DNA of 40,193 nt from the IMG/VR virus record IMGVR_UViG_3300025154_000219, positions 1 through 40,193 of that record. One strand, given 5' to 3'. Positions 29,572 to 38,130 of this stretch are shown piece by piece. Under the pieces are notes generated by a model. The model had not been told where the DNA came from. It saw nothing but the letters and a program-made list of their open reading frames with translations, and made no database searches. Source of the DNA: a virus. Both the position numbers and the translations under genes were made by a program. Position 1 is the first letter of the stretch. Each line of letters begins with the position of its first letter.

Positions 29572-32090
29572 CAATCAGAGCACAATTACCAGATGGAAGA
29601 GAGCTTGAGTTTCCGGACGGAACCGATACAAACGTTATCCAGGGAAAGGTGAAGGAACTACTGGGGGGTGGAGGACAATCACCCCCTGTCTCAGCCTCAT
29701 CACCCATCCTAACCCCATCCAACCGTGCAGTATCTCCTGGCTCAAACGGAAGCCCAGAGGCCCCCGCTGGCATGTCTGTCCCCGATGCCATTCTCGCTGA
29801 AGCTCCGCAGACTATGGGCAGTATAGCGGGGGCGGGACTCGCGGCATCCACGCTCACCGCTGGGGGTTCTGTGATTGCCCCTCTAGTCGCCGGGGCTTCT
29901 TTGGGTGGGGGTTTTGGTGAAGCAATGAAGCAGATAGGGCAACATCTATCCGGGTCCCTTGATGCCCCCCGGACTTCGACAGATGCAGCTAAGCGGATTG
30001 GAAAAGCAGCACTGGCGGAGGGTGGATTTGAGGCCGTTGGGGGGTTTGTGGCCAAAGGGTTTGGCAAGATCCTCTCCCCCTTCTCCAAGACGATGAAAGA
30101 GGGAGTAGGGGAGGCTATGGACTATTTCAAGGACAAAATCAAACCAGTCCTTCTCCCGGCTGAAGCAACGGAAAGCCGTATTCTCGATGTGCTACACAAT
30201 ATATCCGAGTCCAGCCTCATTGGGGGAAATCAGATGGCTAAATATAAGACAGCCAGGACTAAGTTCTTCGATGATTTTGCCGATTCGATTGTAGACCAGT
30301 TTGGAAGCCGTACTTCTCCGGATGACCTGGGGAACCTGTTTGTGACGGCTATAGAGGGAAAGAAGAAGATACACCAGGAAGCAGCAGGGGTGCTGTACAA
30401 TAGCGTCAGCGATATAATAAATAAAACACCCACAGTTAAATCTTCTAAGAATTTTTATTCTGATGTAGAAGGTTTTGTTAGAAACCCTAAGGAGTCAATT
30501 AAGAGGGCTGCTGAGTATGAAAAGTCTCAAGGTGAATATGGAATGGAATGGGTAAAGGATTCTGCCCAGGAAATATTAGAGAAAAATCCAGAAATTGGTT
30601 TAAAGGATTTTATAATAGAAACTGAAAAATACGGTAGATCTCCGGGAGAAATACCTGAATACACAGCTTGGAAATTGTTTAATGAACTGTCCGATAATAC
30701 TGGTGGGGGACAGATTCGGGTTCCTACCTCTTCACTTAAGGATTTCGCTTCTAAGGTTCGGGTTCACTCAACTGAACTTGGGGGAATAGAGGCGAAGAAT
30801 GCAGGTGATGACCTCATGTCTGCCGTCGTCGACCTCCCGGACAACCTTTCCTTTGACGCGGCGGTGGAGCTCCGGTCCCGGCTCATCTCTCGGGTGGATG
30901 AGTTCTCTGTCCTAAACCGAAAGGCCCCAGCGATAGGTAAGGCAAAGAAGATGATAAGTCTTATCGACACCCAGATTGAGCAATCATTGAGGGAGTTTAG
31001 TTTACACCCAAAAAACTACATTAGTGGTGTGGGGGGTGATATACCCAGTATAACTGGGTCCAGAAGGGTATCATCTGAATCGGGAAAGTTAGCACCATAC
31101 GGCGGGGGATGGAAGGACAATATAGATGCAGTTGAAAGTGGTGATAAGCTTTTGTGGGAGGTTGATAATTTTACTCTAGATAATCTGGTGGACAAAAATA
31201 GTCTAGCAAATTTTGAAAGAGTAACTGATGGAAAACACTCCATATATTTTAGGAAGGATAGAAGTAGTGAAGCCGTCGAATTGGCCAACAGAGCACTCAA
31301 ACTACAGGATGCTGGTCTGAATACCCCAGGTAAAATGGTTGAGTTTGGTAAACTGATGGGGTATTCAGACAACGATATAAAATTTTATTTAGACAAAAAC
31401 AAAATAAACTCTCCCTCTGCTCTCGAAGCTTGGCGTACGGCCAACCGGTTCTACAAGGAAGGCCAGGAGCAGTTCAACAACACCTTTCTTAGACGACTTG
31501 TCAAACTTGCCGATGACACCGGGACCGGAGCGGAGAATATAGCCCCCGCTATCTTCCAGCCGGGACAGGTGTCCAAGGTCCGCAAGGTTAAACGGGCTTT
31601 GGGTGAAGGGTCGGAGGAGTGGAACAAGATGCAGGGATTCTTCGCCCAACATTTGATGTCCAAGTCTACAGATGTAAATGGTAACGTCATTGGTAAGCGT
31701 TTGATGAACAATCTCAGTGGTAAACCTAACTCCTTCGGTGAACCTCTTCTTCGTGAAGTCCTCAGTGAGTCTCAGATTCGAGAGATAAAACTCTTCGCCA
31801 CAGTGCTTCAGGAATCGCAGCGGAAGCAATCAGAGGGTGCAGGCCGTATGCTTATCCAGTTGACTCAAGCCGGGGCGGTAGGGGCACTAGCCACAGGGAA
31901 TGCCACCCTTCCAGCAGCCACCATCATCCTCGGTCCTCCCCTTCTAAGCAAACTTATGCTTAATCCAACCACCTCTCGCCTTCTTACCACTGGAATTCAA
32001 ACCCCAGCTTCCGGAAAGGTAGCGGCTGGTGTTATGTCTAGACTAGTAGCTGCAGCAGAACGAATTCACCAAAGAACCCAAGGAGAGTAG
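29568..32090 (+). CDS. Large internal virion/ejection protein, P22 gp16-position
   Basis: This is an 840-residue protein. It starts MTIRAQLPDGRELEFPDGTDTNVIQGKVKELLGGG, a short ubiquitin-like lead typical of large ejection proteins. A hydrophobic Gly/Ala-rich stretch follows (residues about 80-125, SIAGAGLAASTLTAGGSVIAPLVAGASLGGG) that could cross the host membrane, then long helices. Codon use changes to A+T-rich at about residues 285-390 and 480-625 and returns between them, as if segments had been exchanged by recombination. No lytic transglycosylase motif was seen. It is the longest virion gene. Confidence 0.7.
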   Translation: MTIRAQLPDGRELEFPDGTDTNVIQGKVKELLGGGGQSPPVSASSPILTPSNRAVSPGSNGSPEAPAGMSVPDAILAEAPQTMGSIAGAGLAASTLTAGGSVIAPLVAGASLGGGFGEAMKQIGQHLSGSLDAPRTSTDAAKRIGKAALAEGGFEAVGGFVAKGFGKILSPFSKTMKEGVGEAMDYFKDKIKPVLLPAEATESRILDVLHNISESSLIGGNQMAKYKTARTKFFDDFADSIVDQFGSRTSPDDLGNLFVTAIEGKKKIHQEAAGVLYNSVSDIINKTPTVKSSKNFYSDVEGFVRNPKESIKRAAEYEKSQGEYGMEWVKDSAQEILEKNPEIGLKDFIIETEKYGRSPGEIPEYTAWKLFNELSDNTGGGQIRVPTSSLKDFASKVRVHSTELGGIEAKNAGDDLMSAVVDLPDNLSFDAAVELRSRLISRVDEFSVLNRKAPAIGKAKKMISLIDTQIEQSLREFSLHPKNYISGVGGDIPSITGSRRVSSESGKLAPYGGGWKDNIDAVESGDKLLWEVDNFTLDNLVDKNSLANFERVTDGKHSIYFRKDRSSEAVELANRALKLQDAGLNTPGKMVEFGKLMGYSDNDIKFYLDKNKINSPSALEAWRTANRFYKEGQEQFNNTFLRRLVKLADDTGTGAENIAPAIFQPGQVSKVRKVKRALGEGSEEWNKMQGFFAQHLMSKSTDVNGNVIGKRLMNNLSGKPNSFGEPLLREVLSESQIREIKLFATVLQESQRKQSEGAGRMLIQLTQAGAVGALATGNATLPAATIILGPPLLSKLMLNPTTSRLLTTGIQTPASGKVAAGVMSRLVAAAERIHQRTQGE

Positions 32091-32091
32091 T

Positions 32092-32310
32092 ATGGATTCA
32101 AAACATGAAGGTGGTAATACTTACAGCAGACATTGCGAGGAGCATAGTGGATGTATGGCACGAATAAAATCATTAGAGGCTAGGGGTAGAATATGGGATA
32201 CAATATACACTGACCTACAGAACAAGATGAATATAATACTGGGGGGTGTTGTAGTCTCCTGTGTAGCTTTGATTGCAAACCTTATTGTTCTTTTGTCGGA
32301 AGGAAAATGA
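32092..32310 (+). CDS. Small membrane protein, XhlA-like topology
   Basis: This is a 72-residue protein: a polar start containing HCEEHSGCMARIKSLEARGRIWDTIYTDLQNKMN, an amphipathic helix, then one membrane helix (IILGGVVVSCVALIANLIVLL) and a short tail. That arrangement, helix then C-terminal anchor, recalls haemolysin XhlA-type lysis accessory proteins. It follows the ejection genes and precedes the fibre. AAGGAGAG is the SD. A second lysis or envelope function is possible. Confidence 0.6.
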   Translation: MDSKHEGGNTYSRHCEEHSGCMARIKSLEARGRIWDTIYTDLQNKMNIILGGVVVSCVALIANLIVLLSEGK

Positions 32311-32371
32311 TGATCTAGACTGGAGCAATGATACAACACACGCACCAACAAATACCTGAGGGAGAATAATA

Positions 32372-33208
32372 ATGGGAGATTTAGTAGTTATACCTCTATT
32401 GAAGTTTTTTTTTGTGGATGGAAATGGGGATCCGGCAGCAGGGGCAAAACTGTATTCCTATGTTAATGGAACTACAACCCCAAAGGCCACATACACGGAT
32501 GGAACAAAGGGAACCCCAAACACAAATCCTGTCATCCTTGATTCCGCTGGAAGGGCTGATGTTTGGATTGATCCTGCTGATGGTTTATACCGGTTTGTTC
32601 TTATATCCTCCGACGATGTTCCAATCTTTGACGTTGATGATATATATGCAGCCCCTGGGTTAAACAACACCGCAATTCAATCCCAATTAAATTCACTTGG
32701 GCGACAAATAGGAGAACCGTTCGCCCTATTCGACAACATAACCGGAGTTTCTGCACCTGATAATTCAGGCACTATAAAATTTATCAAACTGACCGCAGGA
32801 TTAACGGGTGCAGGAGCGTATAATGAGGGCCTTCTGACGAACGAATCAGTGACCGGCACAGCCCCGCTTGTGGCGGCCACGGCCGAAATTGCAACAGGTT
32901 CACTCGCCGGGCAGACTGTCCACCTTATGAACTCTGAAGGATCATTTTTGAGGGCAGGAACAACCGCTGGTGTGTTACAACAAGACCAGATCCAGGGCCA
33001 TTGGCACAACCAGCACGAACTCACTGGGCCAACCGCTGACTTTGTAGGTGGGTCATCCGCTGATTATGGTTTAAACACTTTGGCAACCGGAAGCTCAATA
33101 GCCACGGTTCATGAAGCCCGTACAGACGGAACTAACGGAACAGTGAGGTTCGGTACTGAAACCAGGGCAAAGAACGTTTCAGCAACAGTTTATATGAGGA
33201 TAGTATAA
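32372..33208 (+). CDS. Tail fibre / receptor-binding protein
   Basis: This is a 278-residue protein. The N-terminal 95 residues (FFVDGNGDPAAGAKLYSYVNGTTTPKATYTDGTKGTPNTNPVILDSAGRADVWI) form the virion-attachment domain found at the start of many podoviral tailspikes and fibres. The C-terminal part ends GSFLRAGTTAGVLQQDQIQGHWHNQ and TRAKNVSATVYMRIV, a phage tail-collar-like receptor tip. The middle lacks a recognisable enzyme. The next gene is its likely chaperone, overlapping as TAATG. The SD is GAGGGAGAATAA. Confidence 0.8.
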   Translation: MGDLVVIPLLKFFFVDGNGDPAAGAKLYSYVNGTTTPKATYTDGTKGTPNTNPVILDSAGRADVWIDPADGLYRFVLISSDDVPIFDVDDIYAAPGLNNTAIQSQLNSLGRQIGEPFALFDNITGVSAPDNSGTIKFIKLTAGLTGAGAYNEGLLTNESVTGTAPLVAATAEIATGSLAGQTVHLMNSEGSFLRAGTTAGVLQQDQIQGHWHNQHELTGPTADFVGGSSADYGLNTLATGSSIATVHEARTDGTNGTVRFGTETRAKNVSATVYMRIV

Positions 33209-33795
33209 TGCCATACGCAAAAGACGATAAGATAAGCACCCAGCCCATTTCAGGCGGTATTGAAATCACCGAGTCAGAATATCAGCAGGCCTTAGAAGCC
33301 AAACTGAATGGCCAAGAAGTCAAGGTTCAATCAGGGACTTTGAAGATTCTGAGTTTTGAAAAACGGTCGGTATGGTCCACCTCTGATAAATCCAAAATGG
33401 GTATTTCAATTGATGAGGATGTGCCGGACGGCTACGTGGATATTGAACCAGGGGAGTTTGATGAATGGGATGGGGTCCAGTGGGCTATCAATCCAGAGAC
33501 CCATAAAAAAGCCCTCAAAGCCCAATACTGGCAAGAGTATCTTGATTATCTGGATCTTGGGTTTGAGTTCAGAGGGGTTCTCTACCAATGCGCACCAGAT
33601 GATATTGATGATTGGGAGAAGCTTAAAACCTACATTGAGTCCCTTCCCGGAGAAACAGTGACGCAGCTTAGGGCCGCCGACAACAGTATGAATGACATCA
33701 CCATTGCTGATTTTTTGGTACTTTTTGTCCCGGATTTAGGGCAGCACGTCATGGAAGCGAGACGGGCTTATTGGGCCAAAGTGGACGCAGTATAG
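33208..33795 (+). CDS. Tail fibre assembly chaperone-like protein
   Basis: This 195-residue acidic protein resembles tail fibre assembly proteins. The first half carries EITESEYQQALEAKLNGQEVKV and a strand-rich domain. The second half is helical and resembles the DUF4376 type (YLDLGFEFRGVLYQCAPDDIDDWEKLKTYIE, then NSMNDITIADFLVLFVPDLGQHVMEARRAYWAKVDAV). It directly follows the fibre gene, as chaperones do. The fibre/chaperone pair is A+T-richer than the neighbouring polymerase gene. It is the last rightward gene, with 24 bp before the convergent polymerase. Confidence 0.75.
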   Translation: MPYAKDDKISTQPISGGIEITESEYQQALEAKLNGQEVKVQSGTLKILSFEKRSVWSTSDKSKMGISIDEDVPDGYVDIEPGEFDEWDGVQWAINPETHKKALKAQYWQEYLDYLDLGFEFRGVLYQCAPDDIDDWEKLKTYIESLPGETVTQLRAADNSMNDITIADFLVLFVPDLGQHVMEARRAYWAKVDAV

Positions 33796-33819
33796 TCAAA
33801 CAGCAGTAGAGAGCCTACA

Positions 33820-36486
33820 CTAACCTTTCTTCAGCGATCCCCACTTCTTTCCTTCCTTGAAGTCTATCTCCAGGGGGACTAGGAAGTGGGGAGGGGCGGA
33901 AGCCTCAAGTTCCACTTTCACCCTACTTTTAGCCAGGGGAGCAATGTCTTCTCCCATCTCCCAGACTATATCATCGTGAATCTGGATGAGAGGTCTAACT
34001 GGTCCAAGGTCTAATTCCTCCAATTCCCTGTAGATGGGGACCAGTCTCCCCATCCCTTCTTTGATAATGCCTTGAGCGCCCATCTGAATTGGGGCGTTTC
34101 CCGCTTGTCTCTCAGCCTCAATCCGACTCCATTTGTTTGTCGACTTTATTCCCGGAATATATCGGATGCGCCCCCACATATCCCGGACGTATCCGTGGCG
34201 CTTGGCGTACTCTCCGTTTGACTTCATGTAGGCTGCAATACCAAAGTAAATCTCAAACCATGCCTTGACCATCTGGCGGCAGTCGTCAAGGGAATGAATG
34301 GTACTTCCTCCCGTCACCAGTTCTCGATGAAGACCTTCGGCTGTAATAAGATTGAGGATACCAAACCCAACTCTCTTCGCCGGGTATCGGTGCTTCTTCT
34401 CATCTACCTGGGACAATGGAATCCCGAACATTTCACTGGCCGTAATTGCGTGTATGTCTTCTCCGTTTAGGAAGATGGAGATCATCTTAAGATCTTTAGC
34501 TTCACTGGCTGCCACCCTCATTTCTACCTGGGAGTAGTCACCAGAAACTAGGATGCAGTTCTCCTCCGCCTCATAGCAGTCCCGGACCATCCGGCCTTCA
34601 CTGGATCTAACCGGTTGGGCCATCAGATTGGGCTTTGATGAAGAAAGTCGTCCGGTAGCCACTCTCGTCATCCGGATTGTGGTTCTTATTCTACCATCAT
34701 GGGATACCATCTTAGGAATTGCATCAGCGTAGCTGGACTTCAGCTTGGCGTAACCACGCCAGTCTATGATGTCCTGTACCACAGGGTGTAGGGGGAGGTA
34801 ACGCTTCAGAATGTCGTCAGCGGTGCTTTCTTTTCCGCCCTTTTTTGCCTTATGGCTCCCCCCTTTATCCTGTAGTCTAAGTTTGTGGAAGATTAGGTCT
34901 GTCATCTGTGGTGCTGAGTTTGGATTTAGGTTGACCCCAGACGGGAAGTGGTGTCCAACTAAGGCTTGAATCTTTCGCTGGATCAAATCCATCCGTGACT
35001 GAAGATAGACACTGAGATTAGCGAAGGATTCCAGATTAACCTTCATCCCGTTAGCCATCATGTCCACCACCATGGGCATCGCCTTCATATCACGCCTGAG
35101 AGTACCCTCCAACCCCAGGGAAACAATCCTAGCCCATAAACCTGGGTACACTCGGATAGTGGCGTCTGCATCCCTCGCCGAATAGTAGACCGCATCTTCC
35201 CTATCAATGTCGCACAGTTCCCCCTCCGTAAGCGGTCCGAGGATTTCCTCCACGACCTCCTTCCCTTCCTGTATTGCCTTCCATGAGTCCCAGGGGTCAG
35301 CTTCTCCCGCCTCCACCGCCTTAAGGATTCTGGTGATCTTTCGGATAATATTCTGTGGCGTGCGTACATACGGTTCTCCCTTCTTCCACTCCAAGACCAG
35401 TTCGGGGTCTGGGTAGGTGAGTGTGGCTGCTGTCTCCAGGTACTCTTGGGCCTTCAACCGTGTTGCCTCCCCCACCATCTCACCATAGGACCTCATCTTC
35501 ATTCCGCAGTGGCGGTAGGCGAGGGGCTTTAGTCCTTGAGGTTCGTTCTGCAACAGATAGGCCATAACCATGGTATCCACCACCTCTCTCGGTTCTATCC
35601 CCACTCTTCGGAGGACCGGAAGATCGTAAAGAGCGTTTTGGATGGCTGTTATAGTCTGCGGATGGGCTAAGAGACGCTGGAGAGCGGAGAGCGAGGCCTG
35701 TTGGTCCGCCATGACCACCCATGCTGTCCCTGGGGCTATGGATAGGCTAAGACACCACATGGCCCCCTTTGCCCACTCGGTGTCCACGGCCACTACCAGT
35801 TTTCCGGGGATAAGACCCTGATGTTCGGCGTAGAGGGGTACGCAGTCTGAAGATAGGGGAAAGGTATGGCTGTCGTTGATGACATGGTAACTCTCCTTAC
35901 CCTCGAAGGTGTCTACAGGGGGGAGGGGGGAAATTTGCCCCTTGACTACTTGACCAGCAATCACCATATCCGTGTGGAATAGGATGAGGACTTCGGGGGA
36001 ATGGATTCCCGCTGCCGGGTGGTAAGCTGGGATGAGAGTACAGTGATGGCCATCTATCTCCACCGGCCTCGGAATTCCGTGGGTAAGCTCCATATCTACG
36101 TCTCCAAGGAAGTATTGGGTAGCTGGTCTTCCCATGGAGATGATGAATTTGGGCTTCAGAGCTTTGATCTGGGGTCGAAGGTGGAGGTCAGTGCAGGTCC
36201 GGATCTCATCAGCCGTTGGGGTTCGATTGTCGGGGGGTCGGCAGAGACAGGTGTTGGTGAGGTAAACCCCGAACTGAGAAATACCATTAATGTCCAGGTG
36301 GTGTCTAGCTTCCTCCCCGCTGGTCCCGATAAGTGGGCGGGAGTACTTATTCTCCTCGTAGCCCGGAGCTTCAGCGATGACCATCACCCTTGGGTGAGGG
36401 ACTGGACCGGAGGAGTAAATCTCACCGGGGCAGGGACGGACTCCAGGAGCTGCAAGAGTACACTGGTGGCAATGGTCAGACCTCAT
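33820..36486 (-). CDS. Family A DNA polymerase fused to type-4 uracil-DNA glycosylase, candidate Z-adapted polymerase
   Basis: This is an 888-residue replicative polymerase. Residues 1-200 are a type-4 UDG: AEAPG (38-42), LTNTCLCRPPDNRTP (76-90), AYHPAAGI, and iron-sulphur cysteines C6, C9, C82 and C98 (spacing 2 and 16, as in the family). Residues about 230-480 are a 3'-5' exonuclease: D235/E237 in AVDTEW, then NALYDLP, and YYSARDAD. The polymerase shows motif A DYSQVEMR (D650), motif B RYPAKRVGFGILNLITAEGL, and motif C QIHDDIVWE (837-839). In motif B, Phe708 equals E. coli F762, but the usual Tyr766 is Asn712. ATG 36486 overlaps the upstream gene as ATGA. A link to dZTP use is inference. 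Confidence 0.92.
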   Translation of the reverse strand: MRSDHCHQCTLAAPGVRPCPGEIYSSGPVPHPRVMVIAEAPGYEENKYSRPLIGTSGEEARHHLDINGISQFGVYLTNTCLCRPPDNRTPTADEIRTCTDLHLRPQIKALKPKFIISMGRPATQYFLGDVDMELTHGIPRPVEIDGHHCTLIPAYHPAAGIHSPEVLILFHTDMVIAGQVVKGQISPLPPVDTFEGKESYHVINDSHTFPLSSDCVPLYAEHQGLIPGKLVVAVDTEWAKGAMWCLSLSIAPGTAWVVMADQQASLSALQRLLAHPQTITAIQNALYDLPVLRRVGIEPREVVDTMVMAYLLQNEPQGLKPLAYRHCGMKMRSYGEMVGEATRLKAQEYLETAATLTYPDPELVLEWKKGEPYVRTPQNIIRKITRILKAVEAGEADPWDSWKAIQEGKEVVEEILGPLTEGELCDIDREDAVYYSARDADATIRVYPGLWARIVSLGLEGTLRRDMKAMPMVVDMMANGMKVNLESFANLSVYLQSRMDLIQRKIQALVGHHFPSGVNLNPNSAPQMTDLIFHKLRLQDKGGSHKAKKGGKESTADDILKRYLPLHPVVQDIIDWRGYAKLKSSYADAIPKMVSHDGRIRTTIRMTRVATGRLSSSKPNLMAQPVRSSEGRMVRDCYEAEENCILVSGDYSQVEMRVAASEAKDLKMISIFLNGEDIHAITASEMFGIPLSQVDEKKHRYPAKRVGFGILNLITAEGLHRELVTGGSTIHSLDDCRQMVKAWFEIYFGIAAYMKSNGEYAKRHGYVRDMWGRIRYIPGIKSTNKWSRIEAERQAGNAPIQMGAQGIIKEGMGRLVPIYRELEELDLGPVRPLIQIHDDIVWEMGEDIAPLAKSRVKVELEASAPPHFLVPLEIDFKEGKKWGSLKKG

Positions 36487-36641
36487 TCCCTCATCTCCAC
36501 TTTAATCTTGTTTATGTCGTCTACTATACTGAATGCCAATTCCGGGTTGGAGAGGGATGCCATCTTCTCTTCCCCCCGCATAACATCCCAGATCTCTGGC
36601 CGATCTCTTTCCGTCATCCTTACTGACCACTCAACACTCAT
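36483..36641 (-). CDS. Small hypothetical protein, 52 residues
   Basis: This is a 52-residue charged protein, MSVEWSVRMTERDRPEIWDVMRGEEKMAS with a helical C-terminus ending NKIKVEMRE. ATG 36641 has GGGAGGTTTCAA upstream and overlaps the preceding stop as ATGA; it also ends as ATGA on the polymerase start. This tight coupling suggests a fixed ratio with the polymerase, perhaps as an accessory factor. No family is recognised. Confidence 0.6.
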   Translation of the reverse strand: MSVEWSVRMTERDRPEIWDVMRGEEKMASLSNPELAFSIVDDINKIKVEMRE

Positions 36642-36874
36642 TTGAAACCTCCCGTCTCTCGCCACTGGATTGTTGCTTCAGTCTCCAGCGGATTTGCATC
36701 GTTAAGAGGACAGTTAGCCGGAAATTGGCCTTCCAACCTTGACCGAACGAAAGATAGGCGTTCGACAACAGTGCAGTCATGATAACAGAAAGGACACTCA
36801 GAACAGGAATAGATAGTAACTATGTAACGCTTTCGGATTGAGGGCTTTTCAGCTATATATTTTCCGCAGGTCAT
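36638..36874 (-). CDS. Small cysteine-rich zinc-binding-like protein
   Basis: This is a 78-residue protein with MTCGKYIAEKPSIRKRYIVTIYSCSECPFCYHDCTVVERL. Cys pairs CxxCxxC and a further Cys form a zinc-knuckle pattern, and NCPLNDANPL lies near the end. Similar small Cys-rich proteins are frequent in phage replication operons with unknown roles. It starts at ATG 36874 within the ATGA overlap with the HD gene and ends in ATGA with the next. It is basic and may contact nucleic acid. Confidence 0.6.
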   Translation of the reverse strand: MTCGKYIAEKPSIRKRYIVTIYSCSECPFCYHDCTVVERLSFVRSRLEGQFPANCPLNDANPLETEATIQWRETGGFK

Positions 36875-37404
36875 TTTATTTCCACTCCATAGTAGCGGCT
36901 TAAGGTAGCCAGTGTCCATTGCTTCAACTTTTTGTGTTTGAGGACAAGGCTGGCGAAGGTATGGGGCATGGGACAGTGAATCTCATAGACCTTGTTGTCC
37001 AGGTACTCCCAACCTTCACCAGTCAGGTAAGCCAATCCTGCCCAGAGCCAACTCGGCATCAGGGCAACAGAATACTTGTCCACCCAGCAGAAATTGGATG
37101 CTGGACGGCCAAGCCGCTTAGCATAAAAGCGGGAGTGGCACAGGGCCTCCTCATACCACCAAGGATCTCCAGTCAACCGAAGAATCAGATCTGCCCCCCA
37201 GGCTGAGTGAGCTGACCCGTCCGGACCGTCTATCGTCTTACACCACCAGTATCCCCAGTCGTGGACAAGGGCAAGGAGCCAATGCTTCCATGTGAGTTTG
37301 GTTCCGGTTAACCGGCTGATCCGCATCCACGCCCACAAGACGTAGACCGGATGGATAATGAACTGGTGGCAGCCAAAAAGTAAACTCTTTCGTCCTAATA
37401 TCAT
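36871..37404 (-). CDS. HD-domain phosphohydrolase, candidate dNTP hydrolase
   Basis: This 177-residue metal-dependent phosphohydrolase of the HD superfamily has every expected ligand: H18 (HPVYVLWAW), H48-D49 (ALVHDWGYW), H66 (SAHSAWGA), H90 (CHSRF) and D109 (CWVDK). A phage family with HDWGYW and CHSRF blocks is familiar but functionally unassigned. In Z phages an HD enzyme, DatZ, destroys dATP so that dZTP wins; this protein does not look like DatZ in its motif surroundings but could do the same job. It is coupled by ATGA to the ERCC4 gene upstream and the Cys-rich gene downstream, in one operon with the polymerase. Confidence 0.8.
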   Translation of the reverse strand: MILGRKSLLFGCHQFIIHPVYVLWAWMRISRLTGTKLTWKHWLLALVHDWGYWWCKTIDGPDGSAHSAWGADLILRLTGDPWWYEEALCHSRFYAKRLGRPASNFCWVDKYSVALMPSWLWAGLAYLTGEGWEYLDNKVYEIHCPMPHTFASLVLKHKKLKQWTLATLSRYYGVEIK

Positions 37405-38096
37405 CCTTCCCTCCTTTGTTCTACTATTGTCTTAGCTAATTTCCCCCCTATTCCTTCCACCTCCATCAGATCCTCCTCGTCTGCATTCATGAAGTCCCAC
37501 AGGTCCATCTTCTCTCCTATCTTCTGTGCCTTATCCCAGCCGATTCCGTCGAATTGTGAGGCAATTCGGGTGACGAGGTTGGGCTTCCGAAGACTGGCGA
37601 AGGTTTTAGGTTTTTGCCATTGGAGATGAGACTTGTGACTTCCCCAGGGTTTCTGCCACCAGCCGTAGATGGAGTCGAGCCACTTCCCCGTCTCCCACTG
37701 GTTCGATGTCTGAGCCACCATCACCCCGCAGAGGACTTGGAGTGACTGGAGGAAGGAGTAAATGTCTCTTGCCATAAATCGACGTGACCCTTGGGCTGCA
37801 GCTACCCACTTCCCCTTCCCGTTCGTCCTCATGAGGACTCCAGTATGGCGGTCGGGCCTCCATACCCCCTCAACCAGAAGGTAGGTGAAGTCGTAATTGT
37901 CCTTCAATCCGATCAACTGATGTCCGGAGAGGCGACCACTGGTCATGCTCTGTAGTAGGTCCATAATGCCTTTTCTCTCCACCCCAACCGTCACCCCACC
38001 ATCAGGTCCGTTGCCGGAGAAGCTGAAGTCGGCATACTGCAGACGGCATACGAGGTTGGGGGAGGAGATGAAAGGGGCGATCTCCCCAGAACCCAC
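37401..38096 (-). CDS. ERCC4-type nuclease with C-terminal helix-hairpin-helix
   Basis: This is a structure-specific endonuclease related to the XPF/MUS81 nuclease domain. It shows QYADFSFSG followed by VGVERKGIMDLLQSMTSGRLSGHQ, the (G)D...ERK core, then DFTYLLVEGVW, and a C-terminal HhH (GWDKAQKIGEKM and VEGIGGKLAKTIVEQ) for DNA binding. From GTG 38096 it is 231 aa. The frame is open upstream and adds IIILIDER, the natural first strand of ERCC4 domains, up to an in-frame stop at about 38129-38131. A perfect SD AAGGAGGTG (38130-38122) precedes this extension, where only ATT (38120), ATC (38117) or ATA (38114) codons are available. The real start is probably there. Confidence 0.85.
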   Translation of the reverse strand: MGSGEIAPFISSPNLVCRLQYADFSFSGNGPDGGVTVGVERKGIMDLLQSMTSGRLSGHQLIGLKDNYDFTYLLVEGVWRPDRHTGVLMRTNGKGKWVAAAQGSRRFMARDIYSFLQSLQVLCGVMVAQTSNQWETGKWLDSIYGWWQKPWGSHKSHLQWQKPKTFASLRKPNLVTRIASQFDGIGWDKAQKIGEKMDLWDFMNADEEDLMEVEGIGGKLAKTIVEQRREG

Positions 38097-38121
38097 ACGC
38101 TCATCTATTAGTATGATAATA

Positions 38122-38130
38122 CACCTCCTT
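38122..38130 (-). promoter_or_regulatory. Strong ribosome binding site with no canonical start codon in the ERCC4 frame
   Basis: AAGGAGGTG is a consensus Shine-Dalgarno sequence. In the frame of the ERCC4 gene the following codons are TGT ATT ATC ATA CTA ATA GAT GAG CGT GTG. The first GTG is 25 bases beyond the site, too far for it. A start at ATT, ATC or ATA is therefore suggested. Confidence 0.6.
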
